DNA from: JACVRM01 sp046262315
GTDB taxonomy: Bacteria > Actinomycetota > Thermoleophilia > Gaiellales > Gaiellaceae
Length of the DNA stretch: 12,505 bases
Direction of reading: 5' to 3'
Assembly (NCBI GenBank): GCA_046262315.1
Contig: JBHEMZ010000066.1
Location: 1-12,505 of the forward strand
The position numbers were made by a program, and so were the translations under genes. Shown here piece by piece: positions 1 to 5,104 of this stretch; the stretch's first letter is position 1, and each line of letters opens with the position of its first letter. The notes under the pieces were generated by a model. The model ran no database searches. It saw only the letters and a program-made list of their open reading frames with translations, and was not told the origin of the DNA.

Positions 1-78
1 GTTCTCTGTCGCGGTCTCCAGCGCGGATGTCGCCTCGACTGGCAGCTGAGCTTAACTCCGTCGGTCTCGACGAGACTC

Positions 79-390
79 ATGAACAGGATGACCTCGTTCG
101 TGCCGGTCAGCATGTGGCGGCGCTCATCGTTTCTTGCCGGCATGGGATCGCTTGCCCGGCCGGTTCTGCGAGCCGGCCGCATTCGCCTAGCGGGATCGAC
201 TCCAAACGGCCACCGTTTTGTGACCAACCCGCTTCTCCTGTGGCTGATCTCAGAGAGCAGCGCCAGCTTGGACGGGACCGATCTCGGTAAGCTCGGCCCC
301 TTGCCAAGTCAGGAAGCGCTCGCTGACTTCTCGCTCCCACAACGGGGAGTCTTCGCAGTCGGTCAGGCCTTCTTCGCCGGGAGGCCGTGA
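79..390 (+). CDS. Hypothetical protein upstream of and coupled to the methyltransferase
   Basis: An open frame of 103 codons whose TGA (388-390) overlaps the ATG (390) of the methyltransferase as TGATG. This is a common translational-coupling arrangement and the main argument that the gene is real. Third positions are moderately GC-rich. The start is unsure: no good ribosome binding site precedes the ATG at 79, and the frame is open back to base 1, so the gene could begin outside the window. The product is basic at the N-terminus, with a hydrophobic stretch near residues 50-56 (NPLLLWL) and no recognisable catalytic motif. I do not recognise the family. A competing frame from 27 to 290 looks protein-like only in its first 45 codons, so a frameshifted gene here is also possible. 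Confidence 0.4.
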   Translation: MNRMTSFVPVSMWRRSSFLAGMGSLARPVLRAGRIRLAGSTPNGHRFVTNPLLLWLISESSASLDGTDLGKLGPLPSQEALADFSLPQRGVFAVGQAFFAGRP

Positions 391-1175
391 TGGCTGTCGA
401 GGTAGAGATCGACGTCGAGGTCCTGAAGAGCGAGATCAAGAAGACCTACGCATCGGTCTCCGAGCAGCCGGATAACGACTTCATCTTCCCGACCGGCCGT
501 CCCTGGGCCGAAGATCTCGGCTATCCAGACGAGCTTGCGAAGGTGCCCGACACCGCGGTCGAGTCGTTCGCCGGCGTCGCCAATCCCTGGCAGCTCGGCC
601 GGCTCGGGCCCGGCGAGCGGGTGCTCGATCTCGGCTCCGGCGCCGGCACCGACTCGCTCGTCGCCGCCCAGATGGTCGGCGAGCACGGCCACGTCACCGG
701 CATCGACATGACGCCCGAGATGCTCGCGAAGGCGCGCGCCGCCGCCGCGGGAATGGGGGCCGAGAACGTGGAGTTCGTCGAGAGCGAGGCGGAGCGGCTG
801 CCGTTCCCGGACGAGAGCTTCGACGTCGTGATCTCGAATGGCGTCATCGACCTGATCCCGGACAAGGACGCGGTTTTCGCCGAGCTCCATCGCGTGCTCG
901 TCCCCGGTGGCCGCATGCAGATCGCCGACGTGACGATCCAGAACCCGGTCAGCGCCGAAGGTCGTCGCAACATCGATCTCTGGACCGGCTGAATCGCCGG
1001 GGCGCTGCTGGAAGCAGCGTACGCCAAGCTCCTAGAGCGACACGGCTTCGAGCGGATCGAGACCGGCCAGCTGGTCGATACCTACGCACGCTCGAAGTTC
1101 GAGGACACACGGCGCAAGGCACAGAAGTTCGGCGCTCGCGGCACCACGCTCAAGGCGTACAAGGCGAGCACTTGA
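390..1175 (+). CDS. ArsM-like SAM-dependent methyltransferase, probable selenoprotein (Sec at UGA 990-992)
   Basis: Class I SAM methyltransferase of the arsenite-methyltransferase/UbiE type, cytosolic. If translation stops at the TGA at 990-992 it gives 200 residues; read through, it gives 261, ending at TGA 1173-1175. Motif I is VLDLGSGAG (78-86), the acidic ribose site GIDMT (104-108), motif IV SFDVVISNGVIDLIPDK (143-159) and RVLVPGG (168-174). The UGA falls in IDLWTG-x-IAGALLE, where ArsM relatives carry a conserved Cys (GC-I/V-AGAL) that binds arsenite. The next 60 codons keep the family sequence, the frame and high GC3. No Cys codon occurs elsewhere, so residue 201 would be the only thiol/selenol. 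A hairpin at 1003-1019 fits a bacterial SECIS. ATG 390 is preferred to GTG 387 because GGGAGG (379-384) sits 5 nt upstream. The substrate (arsenite or another soft metal/metalloid) is inferred. The alternatives are a nonsense mutation or a base-call error. Confidence 0.8.
1001..1022 (+). promoter_or_regulatory. Candidate bacterial SECIS element
   Basis: CGCTGC (1003-1008) pairs perfectly with GCAGCG (1014-1019). T1009 can pair with A1013, leaving the loop GGA, so G is at the first two apical positions. The apical loop begins 17 nt after the UGA at 990-992, within the usual 16-37 nt spacing of bSECIS elements. It lies inside the coding sequence, as bacterial SECIS elements do. Confidence 0.65.
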
Positions 1176-1435
1176 CCGCGCGCAGGCTTGTGAACAGCGT
1201 GCTCGACCCCGAGGGTGAGCACATCGCGGCACTCCGCCGCCTTGCAGACTTCCGCGGCCAGCGCGTGCTGGAGCTGGGTTGCGGCGGTGGCCGGCTCACG
1301 CTCGGGATCGCTACGGAGGCAGCAAGCGTGCTCGCCTTCGACCCCGACGCCGAGGCGGTGGAGCGAGCGCGCAGCTTCCTGCCGGCGTCACTCGCCGAGC
1401 GCGTCGCCTACCAGGTCGCATCGGAGGGCAGATAG
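1172..1435 (+). pseudogene. Truncated class I SAM methyltransferase
   Basis: Starts at TTG 1172, overlapping the selenoprotein stop as TTGA, so the two were probably one operon. Of 87 codons, the SAM-binding half is clear: RVLELGCGGGRLTL (31-44) is motif I and VLAFDPDAEAVERAR (53-67) the second motif. The frame then ends at a TGA soon after VAYQVASE, where a full enzyme would go on for over 100 residues with motif IV and the C-terminal sheet. No continuation is visible in the other frames. The lost part coincides with the 3' end of the minus-strand gene at 1408-1722, so a rearrangement that brought in that neighbour probably cut this gene. Original substrate unknown. Confidence 0.7.
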
Positions 1436-1722
1436 ACCGTCCACACCTGTGATGGTTCCATCTCGTATCGAACGAAAACAGCCCCACGTAGCATCCCTGA
1501 AACGGGGATCCTGTGGATGAGATCGCGCCTGTAGTACGAACGCGTCGGGGCATTCCCACGCCCGGTTTCATAAACGAGCGTCGGCCGCTCAACGGTCGCT
1601 CGCACCTGATCCAGGTACGGCGCGACCTCCGGGTGATGGGAACACGCGTGTTGCCACCGACTCCGCGTCAAGATCACCTTGCTGCACAACGTCGTATCCA
1701 CCTCAAACAGCACGTCGGCCAC
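1408..1722 (-). CDS. Small nuclease-like protein (RelE/EndoU/PBECR-type, tentative)
   Basis: Starts at GTG 1722, chosen because GGGAGG lies 5 nt upstream on the minus strand; an alternative start further upstream adds residues unlike the family. The product is 104 residues. The pattern W23-x-H25, HPE (30-32), APYLDQVRATVERPTLVY (34-51), the basic SYYRR segment (62-66) and the closing strands VFVRYE and VWTVYL resembles a widespread family of small proteins given the Barnase-EndoU-ColicinE5-RelE-like (PBECR) fold. That fold includes RNA-cleaving toxins and phage nucleases. The assignment rests on motif resemblance only; activity is inferred. It is convergent with, and overlaps by 28 bp, the truncated methyltransferase, and no antitoxin-like gene lies next to it. 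Confidence 0.6.
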   Translation of the reverse strand: MADVLFEVDTTLCSKVILTRSRWQHACSHHPEVAPYLDQVRATVERPTLVYETGRGNAPTRSYYRRDLIHRIPVSGMLRGAVFVRYEMEPSQVWTVYLPSDATW

Positions 1723-1808
1723 GGGATCCTCCCGTTCTCGTCCGAACGCCGTGGCACGATGTGACCGCCCCTGATCGCACCGTCGCCGGAGCACCCGGCG
1801 AAGTTCGA

Positions 1809-1837
1809 GAAGCCCGCCCGAAGTCCAGGCGGGCTTC
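1809..1837. terminator. Strong stem-loop, possible terminator
   Basis: GAAGCCCGCC (1809-1818) and GGCGGGCTTC (1828-1837) form a perfect 10-bp stem with a 9-nt loop. A weak GTTCTGT tail follows on the plus strand. No plus-strand gene ends just upstream, so it may be left over from a lost gene or insulate the minus-strand gene at 1408-1722. Confidence 0.5.
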
Positions 1838-1898
1838 GTTCTGTCATCGGGAGTCGAGCATGCCTAAGCGGTCGGATGGGCAACCCGCATGCCTATGC

Positions 1899-1916
1899 GG
1901 AAAATGCACATTTTCC
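1899..1916. promoter_or_regulatory. Palindrome, operator-like
   Basis: GGAAAATG-CA-CATTTTCC is a perfect 8-bp dyad around a 2-bp centre, and is AT-rich against a GC-rich background. A second imperfect dyad centred on GGTTATAACC lies at 1925-1941. Position between a minus-strand and a plus-strand gene suits an operator, but no regulator gene is adjacent. Confidence 0.45.
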
Positions 1917-1970
1917 ACAGGCCGCGAGGGTTATAACCTCGATCTTCCCCAGCCGTCCCCACGAATTCCC

Positions 1971-2006
1971 AGGCCCGACCCGCGAATCTGTGGGTCGTCT
2001 GGGCCT
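1971..2006. repeat. Long interrupted hairpin
   Basis: AGGCCC (1971-1976) pairs with GGGCCT (2001-2006), and GACCC (1977-1981) with GGGTC (1992-1996), with a 4-nt bulge on the right arm and a 10-nt loop. It ends about 48 bp before the -35 box at 2054. Role unknown. Confidence 0.45.
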
Positions 2007-2053
2007 ATGCGGACTCTCGCGGGGGTCCTACGCGCAAGCGTCTGCACGGCCCA

Positions 2054-2082
2054 TTGACGCTCTCACAGGCGGGTGGTATAAG
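2054..2082 (+). promoter_or_regulatory. Sigma70-type promoter of the secreted repeat protein
   Basis: TTGACG (2054-2059) and TATAAG (2077-2082) are separated by exactly 17 bp, close to consensus. Transcription would begin near 2089, giving a leader of about 32 nt before the start codon at 2121. This is the best promoter match in the window. Confidence 0.75.
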
Positions 2083-2120
2083 GCACGCGTCCGCAGTACG
2101 AGAGAGGGGGAAGGGTTTCC

Positions 2121-2501
2121 ATAAAGCTACTCGCTGCTCTGGCGGCCACGGTCACGCTGGCGCTTGCCAGTGTCGCCGTCGCCTCTGCTGCCACCACGAC
2201 GTTCACGAGGACGGCGGGGCCGGTGACGATCCGCTGCACCGTCACCTACGAGAACCGCGACGCGAATCCGGCGCTCACCCCCGGCGACGTGATCACTGCG
2301 GTGAACTGCACCGTCACGACGCCCGCGCCGCCCGCTCCGGGCACGGGCACCGCCACACTGACGGCGACGTTCACGAAGACGGTCGGCGTGACCACGCTCA
2401 GCTGCACCCTTACGTACACCGACCGTGACCGCACGGGCACGCTGACGCCCGGCGACATCATTCGCTCGGTCAGCTGCACCGTTCAGCAGCCGATCGCGTA
2501 G
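2121..2501 (+). CDS. Small secreted protein with two Cys/EF-hand-like repeats; apparent AUA start
   Basis: In-frame translation from ATA 2121 gives 126 residues. Residues 2-23 form a textbook signal peptide: Lys2, a hydrophobic core rich in Leu, Ala and Val, and ASA-A at 21-24. The mature part holds two repeats of about 56 residues. Each has F-T-R/K-T, a C-T-V/L-T-Y segment, a 12-residue loop and N/S-C-T-V. Cys pairs 39/63 and 95/119 are both 24 apart, suggesting one disulfide per repeat. The loops at 45-56 (NRDANPALTPGD) and 101-112 (DRDRTGTLTPGD) match the D-x-D-x-D-G spacing of EF-hand or dockerin calcium loops. The leader has GGGGGAAGGG at 2106-2115, 5 nt before the ATA. No ATG, GTG or TTG fits: the next candidate, GTG 2223, would lose the signal peptide. 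Function unknown; export and calcium binding are inferred. Confidence 0.7.
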   Translation: MKLLAALAATVTLALASVAVASAATTTFTRTAGPVTIRCTVTYENRDANPALTPGDVITAVNCTVTTPAPPAPGTGTATLTATFTKTVGVTTLSCTLTYTDRDRTGTLTPGDIIRSVSCTVQQPIA

Positions 2502-2523
2502 GACCCGTTCTGGCGGGAACCAA

Positions 2524-2565
2524 GCGGCGAGAGGGCGGCGGGGTCCCGCCCTTTCGCCGCGTCTT
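2524..2565 (+). terminator. Intrinsic terminator of the secreted repeat protein
   Basis: A 14-bp stem (2524-2537 with 2547-2560, one G-U pair) encloses a 9-nt loop and is followed by GTCTT. It lies 22 nt after the stop at 2501. The T-tract is poor, as often in GC-rich genomes. Confidence 0.65.
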
Positions 2566-2585
2566 GGGGTAAAACCGCCGCGAAG

Positions 2586-2762
2586 GTGGGGTACGCCGGC
2601 GACCCGGTTACCCTCGACCGCGCATGGACAGACGGCTACCGCGTTTCGCTAGACCCTCCTAGGCCATTCCTCGTCGTCCGCGACCTGCGGCATCCTGACT
2701 CGCGTTACACGGTGCCGCTCGTTCTGAGACTCTTCGTGCCTCGAGACCGGCTATCCGCCTAA
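2586..2762 (+). CDS. Small hypothetical protein
   Basis: GTG 2586 to TAA 2760-2762 encodes 58 residues. Third positions are GC-biased and the residue mix is protein-like, with aromatics and alternating hydrophobics (GYRVSLDPPRPFLVVRDL, then YTVPLVLRLFV). This points to a small beta-rich domain or the surviving end of a longer gene. There is no clear ribosome binding site and a terminator-like hairpin ends about 20 nt upstream, so a gene fragment is as likely as a working gene. I do not recognise the family. Confidence 0.3.
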   Translation: MGYAGDPVTLDRAWTDGYRVSLDPPRPFLVVRDLRHPDSRYTVPLVLRLFVPRDRLSA

Positions 2763-2811
2763 CCAGCGCCAGCCGTCGTCGAGACGAGGGCGCCCCACGA
2801 AAGGAGTCGAC

Positions 2812-3531
2812 GTGAGTTCGGAACGGAGGATTTCGCTCGCTTTTGGGGTGCTTTACCTCATCACCTTCGCCACCTCGATCTCAGCGCTGATTCTCTTTCA
2901 GCCCGTTCTCGACGATCCCAAGGGCTACATCGCCGGAGGCGGTGCGGACAACCGCATCTACCTCGGAGCGCTCCTGGAACTGATTTTGATCATCGCGAAC
3001 ATCGGCACCGCCGTGGTGCTGATCACGCTCCTCAAGCGGCAGCACGAGATTCTCACGTTCAGCTACGTCGCGGCTCGCATCATGGAATGCGTCTTTCTCC
3101 TCGTCGGCATCATCGCCGTCCTTGCAATCGTGACCTTGCGGCATGACGCAGGCGCGGATGCCGCCGCAATGGGCGGGCTCGCTGAGTCGCTTGCCGCAAT
3201 CAAGGACTGGACGTTCAAGCTCGGACCCGGTTTCGTCGTCGGCATCGGGAACGGACTGATCCTGGGCTACCTGATGTACCGGTCCGGACTGATGCCCCGG
3301 GGACTCGCGCTGCTGGGAATGATCGGAGGTGCGCTCCAGAGCCTTGCGGGCATCGGCGTACTGTTCGACCTCTACGACGCAGGTGGGCCGGTGCAGGGCA
3401 TCTTGACGATCCCCGAGATCATCTGGGAGCTCTCGCTCGGCATCTACCCGCTGGTCTGGGGATTCAGGCAGTCTCCCATCCTCTCGGAGGAAGGACGCCC
3501 CGTTCTGCATCCTGCTGTGGAAGCCCGTTGA
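2812..3531 (+). CDS. DUF4386 family integral membrane protein
   Basis: GTG start with a good AAAGGAG (2799-2805) 6 nt upstream. The product is 239 residues with about six membrane segments, roughly at 9-29, 52-76, 83-108, 136-158, 163-186 and 196-220. The arrangement is typical of DUF4386: a short polar N-terminus (SERR), YLITFATSISALILF, the first loop with its D-D/G-rich segment, the RIMECVFLLVG helix, GPGFVVGIGNGLILGYLMYRS (142-162 region) and the closing WELSLGIYPLVWGF. DUF4386 proteins are widespread in actinobacteria and of unknown biochemical function. The gene stands alone, and a repeat pair starts right after its stop at 3536. Length is normal and nothing suggests damage. Confidence 0.9.
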   Translation: MSSERRISLAFGVLYLITFATSISALILFQPVLDDPKGYIAGGGADNRIYLGALLELILIIANIGTAVVLITLLKRQHEILTFSYVAARIMECVFLLVGIIAVLAIVTLRHDAGADAAAMGGLAESLAAIKDWTFKLGPGFVVGIGNGLILGYLMYRSGLMPRGLALLGMIGGALQSLAGIGVLFDLYDAGGPVQGILTIPEIIWELSLGIYPLVWGFRQSPILSEEGRPVLHPAVEAR

Positions 3532-3535
3532 GCTT

Positions 3536-3557
3536 TTGGCAAGTGATTGGCAAGTAC
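3536..3557 (+). repeat. TTGGCAAG direct repeat, 11-bp period
   Basis: TTGGCAAGTGA is followed directly by TTGGCAAGTAC. The pair lies about 95 bp before the first tRNA-Ala 3' fragment and resembles the repeats at 3764 and 3933. Arm-type binding sites for an integrase or excisionase are the suggested reading. Confidence 0.5.
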
Positions 3558-3652
3558 GGTCCGGCGTCAACCGGCTTTTCAGCCGCTGCGGCAGAGAGCG
3601 ATTCCGCTCAGTGAAGCCCGATAGAGCCGGTTAGCGCCAGCGCGACCACGGA

Positions 3653-3735
3653 TCGCACCCAGGAGGTCGTCGGTTCGAGTCCGACTAGCTCCACCTCGTA
3701 AAGGCCTGCAAAAGCGGGCCTTCCGTTTTCCAGCT
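3653..3735 (+). repeat. tRNA-Ala(CGC)-like 3' fragment plus terminator, copy 1 (attachment-site scar)
   Basis: Starting at the anticodon loop, TCGCAC is followed by CCAGG (anticodon stem), AGGTC (variable loop), a perfect T arm GTCGG-TTCGAGT-CCGAC, the acceptor strand TAGCTCC, and ACC. A hairpin AAGGCC/GGCCTT follows. No matching 5' half (GGAGCTA, D arm) is upstream, so this is not a gene. It looks like the displaced 3' end left when an element integrated into a tRNA. The TAGCTCCACC end and variable loop match known bacterial tRNA-Ala genes. Confidence 0.65.
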
Positions 3736-3763
3736 TGGCGTCGCGAATGCGTAAAGCGGGCGC

Positions 3764-3790
3764 GTGGTCAAGATTTGGTCAAAGTTGGTG
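3764..3790 (+). repeat. TGGTCAA direct repeat, 11-bp period
   Basis: GTGGTCAAGAT, TTGGTCAAAGT and a partial TGGTG follow one another at 11-bp spacing, between the two tRNA-Ala fragments and about 34 bp before the second. Probably the same class of site as at 3536 and 3933. Confidence 0.5.
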
Positions 3791-3823
3791 TCGAGGCCCC
3801 AAACGCGCGTACGACCTGCTCCG

Positions 3824-3906
3824 TCGCACCCAGGAGGTCGCCGGTTCGAGTCCGTCTAGCTCCACCTCGCAAAGGCCTGCAAAAGCGGGCCTTTCGTTTG
3901 CTCGCG
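3824..3906 (+). repeat. tRNA-Ala(CGC)-like 3' fragment plus terminator, copy 2
   Basis: Second copy of the segment at 3653, offset by 171 bp, with the same TCGCACCCAGGAGGTC and TAGCTCCACC. Its T stem is GCCGG/CCGTC, so one pair is broken, which argues for decay. The terminator hairpin AAAGGCC (3871-3877)/GGCCTTT (3888-3894) is perfect. Weaker similarity between the copies runs on to about 3980. Confidence 0.65.
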
Positions 3907-3932
3907 TGGCGTCGCCAATGCACCAGAGCGCC

Positions 3933-3953
3933 GTGGTCAAGCTCTGGTCAAAG
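3933..3953 (+). repeat. TGGTCAA direct repeat, 11-bp period
   Basis: GTGGTCAAGCT and CTGGTCAAAG at 11-bp spacing, between the second tRNA-Ala fragment and the first tRNA-Arg fragment (about 90 bp before its core). Same class as at 3536 and 3764. Confidence 0.5.
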
Positions 3954-4043
3954 AGCTCGCCCAGCGCCAAACCGGCATGCGACGTGGCTATCGGATGCAG
4001 GGCGTGGCCGGGTCGGTCGGGGTAGCTCACGGCGCTGGAAACA

Positions 4044-4089
4044 GCGGTTTCCTAAACCGCGTGCGCAAGTTCGATTCTTGCCGGGGGCA
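4044..4089 (+). repeat. tRNA-Arg(CCT)-like 3' fragment, copy 1 (attachment-site scar)
   Basis: Anticodon stem GCGGT/ACCGC with loop TTCCTAA (anticodon CCT at 4051-4053), T arm GCAAG-TTCGATT-CTTGC (4065-4081), acceptor strand CGGGGGC (4082-4088) and A. Upstream, GTAGCTCA (4022-4029) hints at a D arm. However, the seven bases before it (GTCGGGG) cannot pair with CGGGGGC and the D stem does not close, so the gene is not intact. Bases 4049-4090 recur exactly at 9819-9860. Confidence 0.75.
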
Positions 4090-4197
4090 TGCCGCATGCG
4101 CACGCGGAATCCTCGGTTGAGCAGGCACTTCCCGGCCGGCTGAGGGTTGTCCCATCGTCCGCCCAAGACCGCTCAAATCCGCTCATCCGGGCACTCC

Positions 4198-4219
4198 ACT
4201 GGCGCGCGACTGGCGCGCA
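4198..4219 (+). repeat. ACTGGCGCGC direct repeat, 11-bp period
   Basis: ACTGGCGCGCG is followed directly by ACTGGCGCGCA. It lies about 110 bp after the first tRNA-Arg fragment and closely resembles the pair at 9735-9758, which precedes the third tRNA-Arg fragment. Confidence 0.5.
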
Positions 4220-4272
4220 CCCGCGGCCGCTGGCGAGCGCCGAATCGCAGGTTCCGTCGTACGATCAGGCCC

Positions 4273-4353
4273 GTGCGCGGCTCGTTAATCTCCATCGACA
4301 ACGCGATCCAGCCGAAGCGACCGTTCACCCGACGTGACCTCGTGCGCGCCTAG
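4273..4353 (+). CDS. Very short ORF ahead of the HsdM stub
   Basis: GTG 4273 to TAG 4351-4353 encodes 26 residues, ending 9 nt before the HsdM stub. TACGAT (4259-4264) could be a -10 box placing transcription start almost at the GTG, so a leaderless message is possible. It may be the remnant head of an operon. No family recognised. Confidence 0.2.
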   Translation: MRGSLISIDNAIQPKRPFTRRDLVRA

Positions 4354-4362
4354 AGGCTGCCG

Positions 4363-4440
4363 ATGACCGATCTCATCGAACTTGAGCGCCGACTATGGGC
4401 CGCGGCCGACGCGCTGCGCGCGAACTCCAGCCTCACGCCG
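4363..4440 (+). pseudogene. hsdM: HsdM (type I restriction-modification methyltransferase) N-terminal stub
   Basis: The first 26 codons (MTDLIELERRLWAAADALRA, then NSSLTP) match the start of HsdM_N, the helical N-terminal domain of type I DNA methyltransferase subunits. There the text normally goes on to a PVLGLIFLRY segment. Here it changes after LTP into sequence with no HsdM character, and none of the NPPF methylase core follows. A full HsdM is about 500 residues, so this is a deletion remnant with a sharp junction near 4440. It shows that a type I R-M locus once occupied this site. Confidence 0.6.
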
Positions 4441-4445
4441 GCGGA

Positions 4446-4574
4446 CTGCTGCACGCCGAGCGGTACGCAAAGGCCGGTCGCATCTACACCTTCACCTAGC
4501 GCGGGCGGGATGTCGCTGCCAACACGGCGACGTGCCACGCGGTGACGGTGCCGTACAGCAAGGCAGGCGGGTGA
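4446..4574 (+). pseudogene. Decayed C-terminal tail of a secreted Ig/PKD-like protein
   Basis: One frame reads HAERYAKAGRIYTFT, then TAG at 4497-4499, then RGRDVAANTATCHAVTVPYS and KAGG before TGA at 4572. Ignoring the TAG, this resembles the common ending G-R-x-Y-T-x-T-x-x-A-x-D-x-A-G-N-x-A-x-A-x-V-T-V-P of actinobacterial surface proteins with Ig-like or PKD repeats. The internal stop and the missing upstream part mark it as a fragment. Its stop overlaps the GTG of the next gene. Confidence 0.4.
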
Positions 4575-5023
4575 CCCGCGCGAGCGATTCAGGCGGAGCT
4601 CGTAGCACGCGCGGCTTCGGCTTCCGCGCCGTCCTGGTCGTGAGCCTTGCTGCAGGGACGCTCGCCGGGGCCGCTACAGCCGCCGCACCCGGCGGTGTGC
4701 CCGCGGCGACCCGGCTCGCCTCGTACTGCAGCCCGTCGGGCGACGTCTGCTACGGCGTCTTTCGCGTTCAGGGAGCGGTCTTCCTGAAGATCGACATCGC
4801 CGCGCCTTACTTCAGCCGATACCGGCTGTGCGTCCGCGACCCCAGCGGCGAGCAGGCCTGCCGGACTTTCTCGATCCGTGCGCGCCGAGGATCGATAGGT
4901 TCCTCCGTCCGTTGGCATACGAACTTTCCGCGCCGGGGATCCGGCGGGTACGCGGCCCGCTGGTTTCTCGCGGGCAAGGGGCACCAGAGCCTTGGACCGA
5001 GGCTGCGCTTCCGCGTTCGCTGA
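4571..5023 (+). CDS. Secreted protein with two short Cys pairs
   Basis: GTG 4571 overlaps the stop of the preceding remnant as GTGA, with AAGGCAGG just upstream. The 150-residue product has Arg-rich residues 11-19, a hydrophobic stretch FRAVLVVSLAAGTLAGAATA (18-37) and a plausible AAA cleavage site near 39, so it should be exported. The mature part has two short Cys pairs, C53-SPSGDV-C60 and C87-VRDPSGEQA-C97, that look like an internal repeat and could form disulfides. The rest is rich in Arg, Gly and aromatics (W115, W131) and probably beta-structured. There is no catalytic motif. Small secreted proteins of this kind are common in actinobacteria; I cannot name a family. Confidence 0.6.
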   Translation: MTRASDSGGARSTRGFGFRAVLVVSLAAGTLAGAATAAAPGGVPAATRLASYCSPSGDVCYGVFRVQGAVFLKIDIAAPYFSRYRLCVRDPSGEQACRTFSIRARRGSIGSSVRWHTNFPRRGSGGYAARWFLAGKGHQSLGPRLRFRVR

Positions 5024-5104
5024 TTCGCGAAAAAGCGACCCGGACGCGCCAAGGAAGGCGGATCACCGTCCCAACGCCGCAACCTAGGCGAAGATAGCGG
5101 CCGG

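Larger units (their letters stand above)
1858..2012. repeat. Three copies of a CCTAWGCGG motif
   Basis: GCATGCCTAAGCGG (1858-1871) and GCATGCCTATGCGG (1887-1900) differ at one base. CCTATGCGG recurs at 2004-2012. All lie in the non-coding stretch before the promoter at 2054. They could be binding sites for one regulator or a decayed repeat. Confidence 0.5.

Noticed and set aside
390..992. The methyltransferase as a complete 200-residue protein ending at 992
   Set aside because: The next 60 codons in the same frame carry the family's IAGALLE...LLERHGF sequence, so the UGA is internal. Sec or a point mutation explains it better than a natural end.
2881..3570. Minus-strand open frame of 229 codons
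   Set aside because: It is antisense to the well-supported DUF4386 gene.
4022..4089. Possible intact tRNA-Arg(CCT) gene
   Set aside because: The anticodon and T arms are good, but the 5' acceptor strand cannot pair with CGGGGGC and the D arm does not close. It is a 3' fragment with a chance or badly decayed 5' side.
3532..4100. CRISPR-like array from the repeated segments
   Set aside because: There are only two long copies plus short phased motifs of 10-12 bp. Spacing and repeat type do not fit a CRISPR, and tRNA 3' ends explain the long copies.
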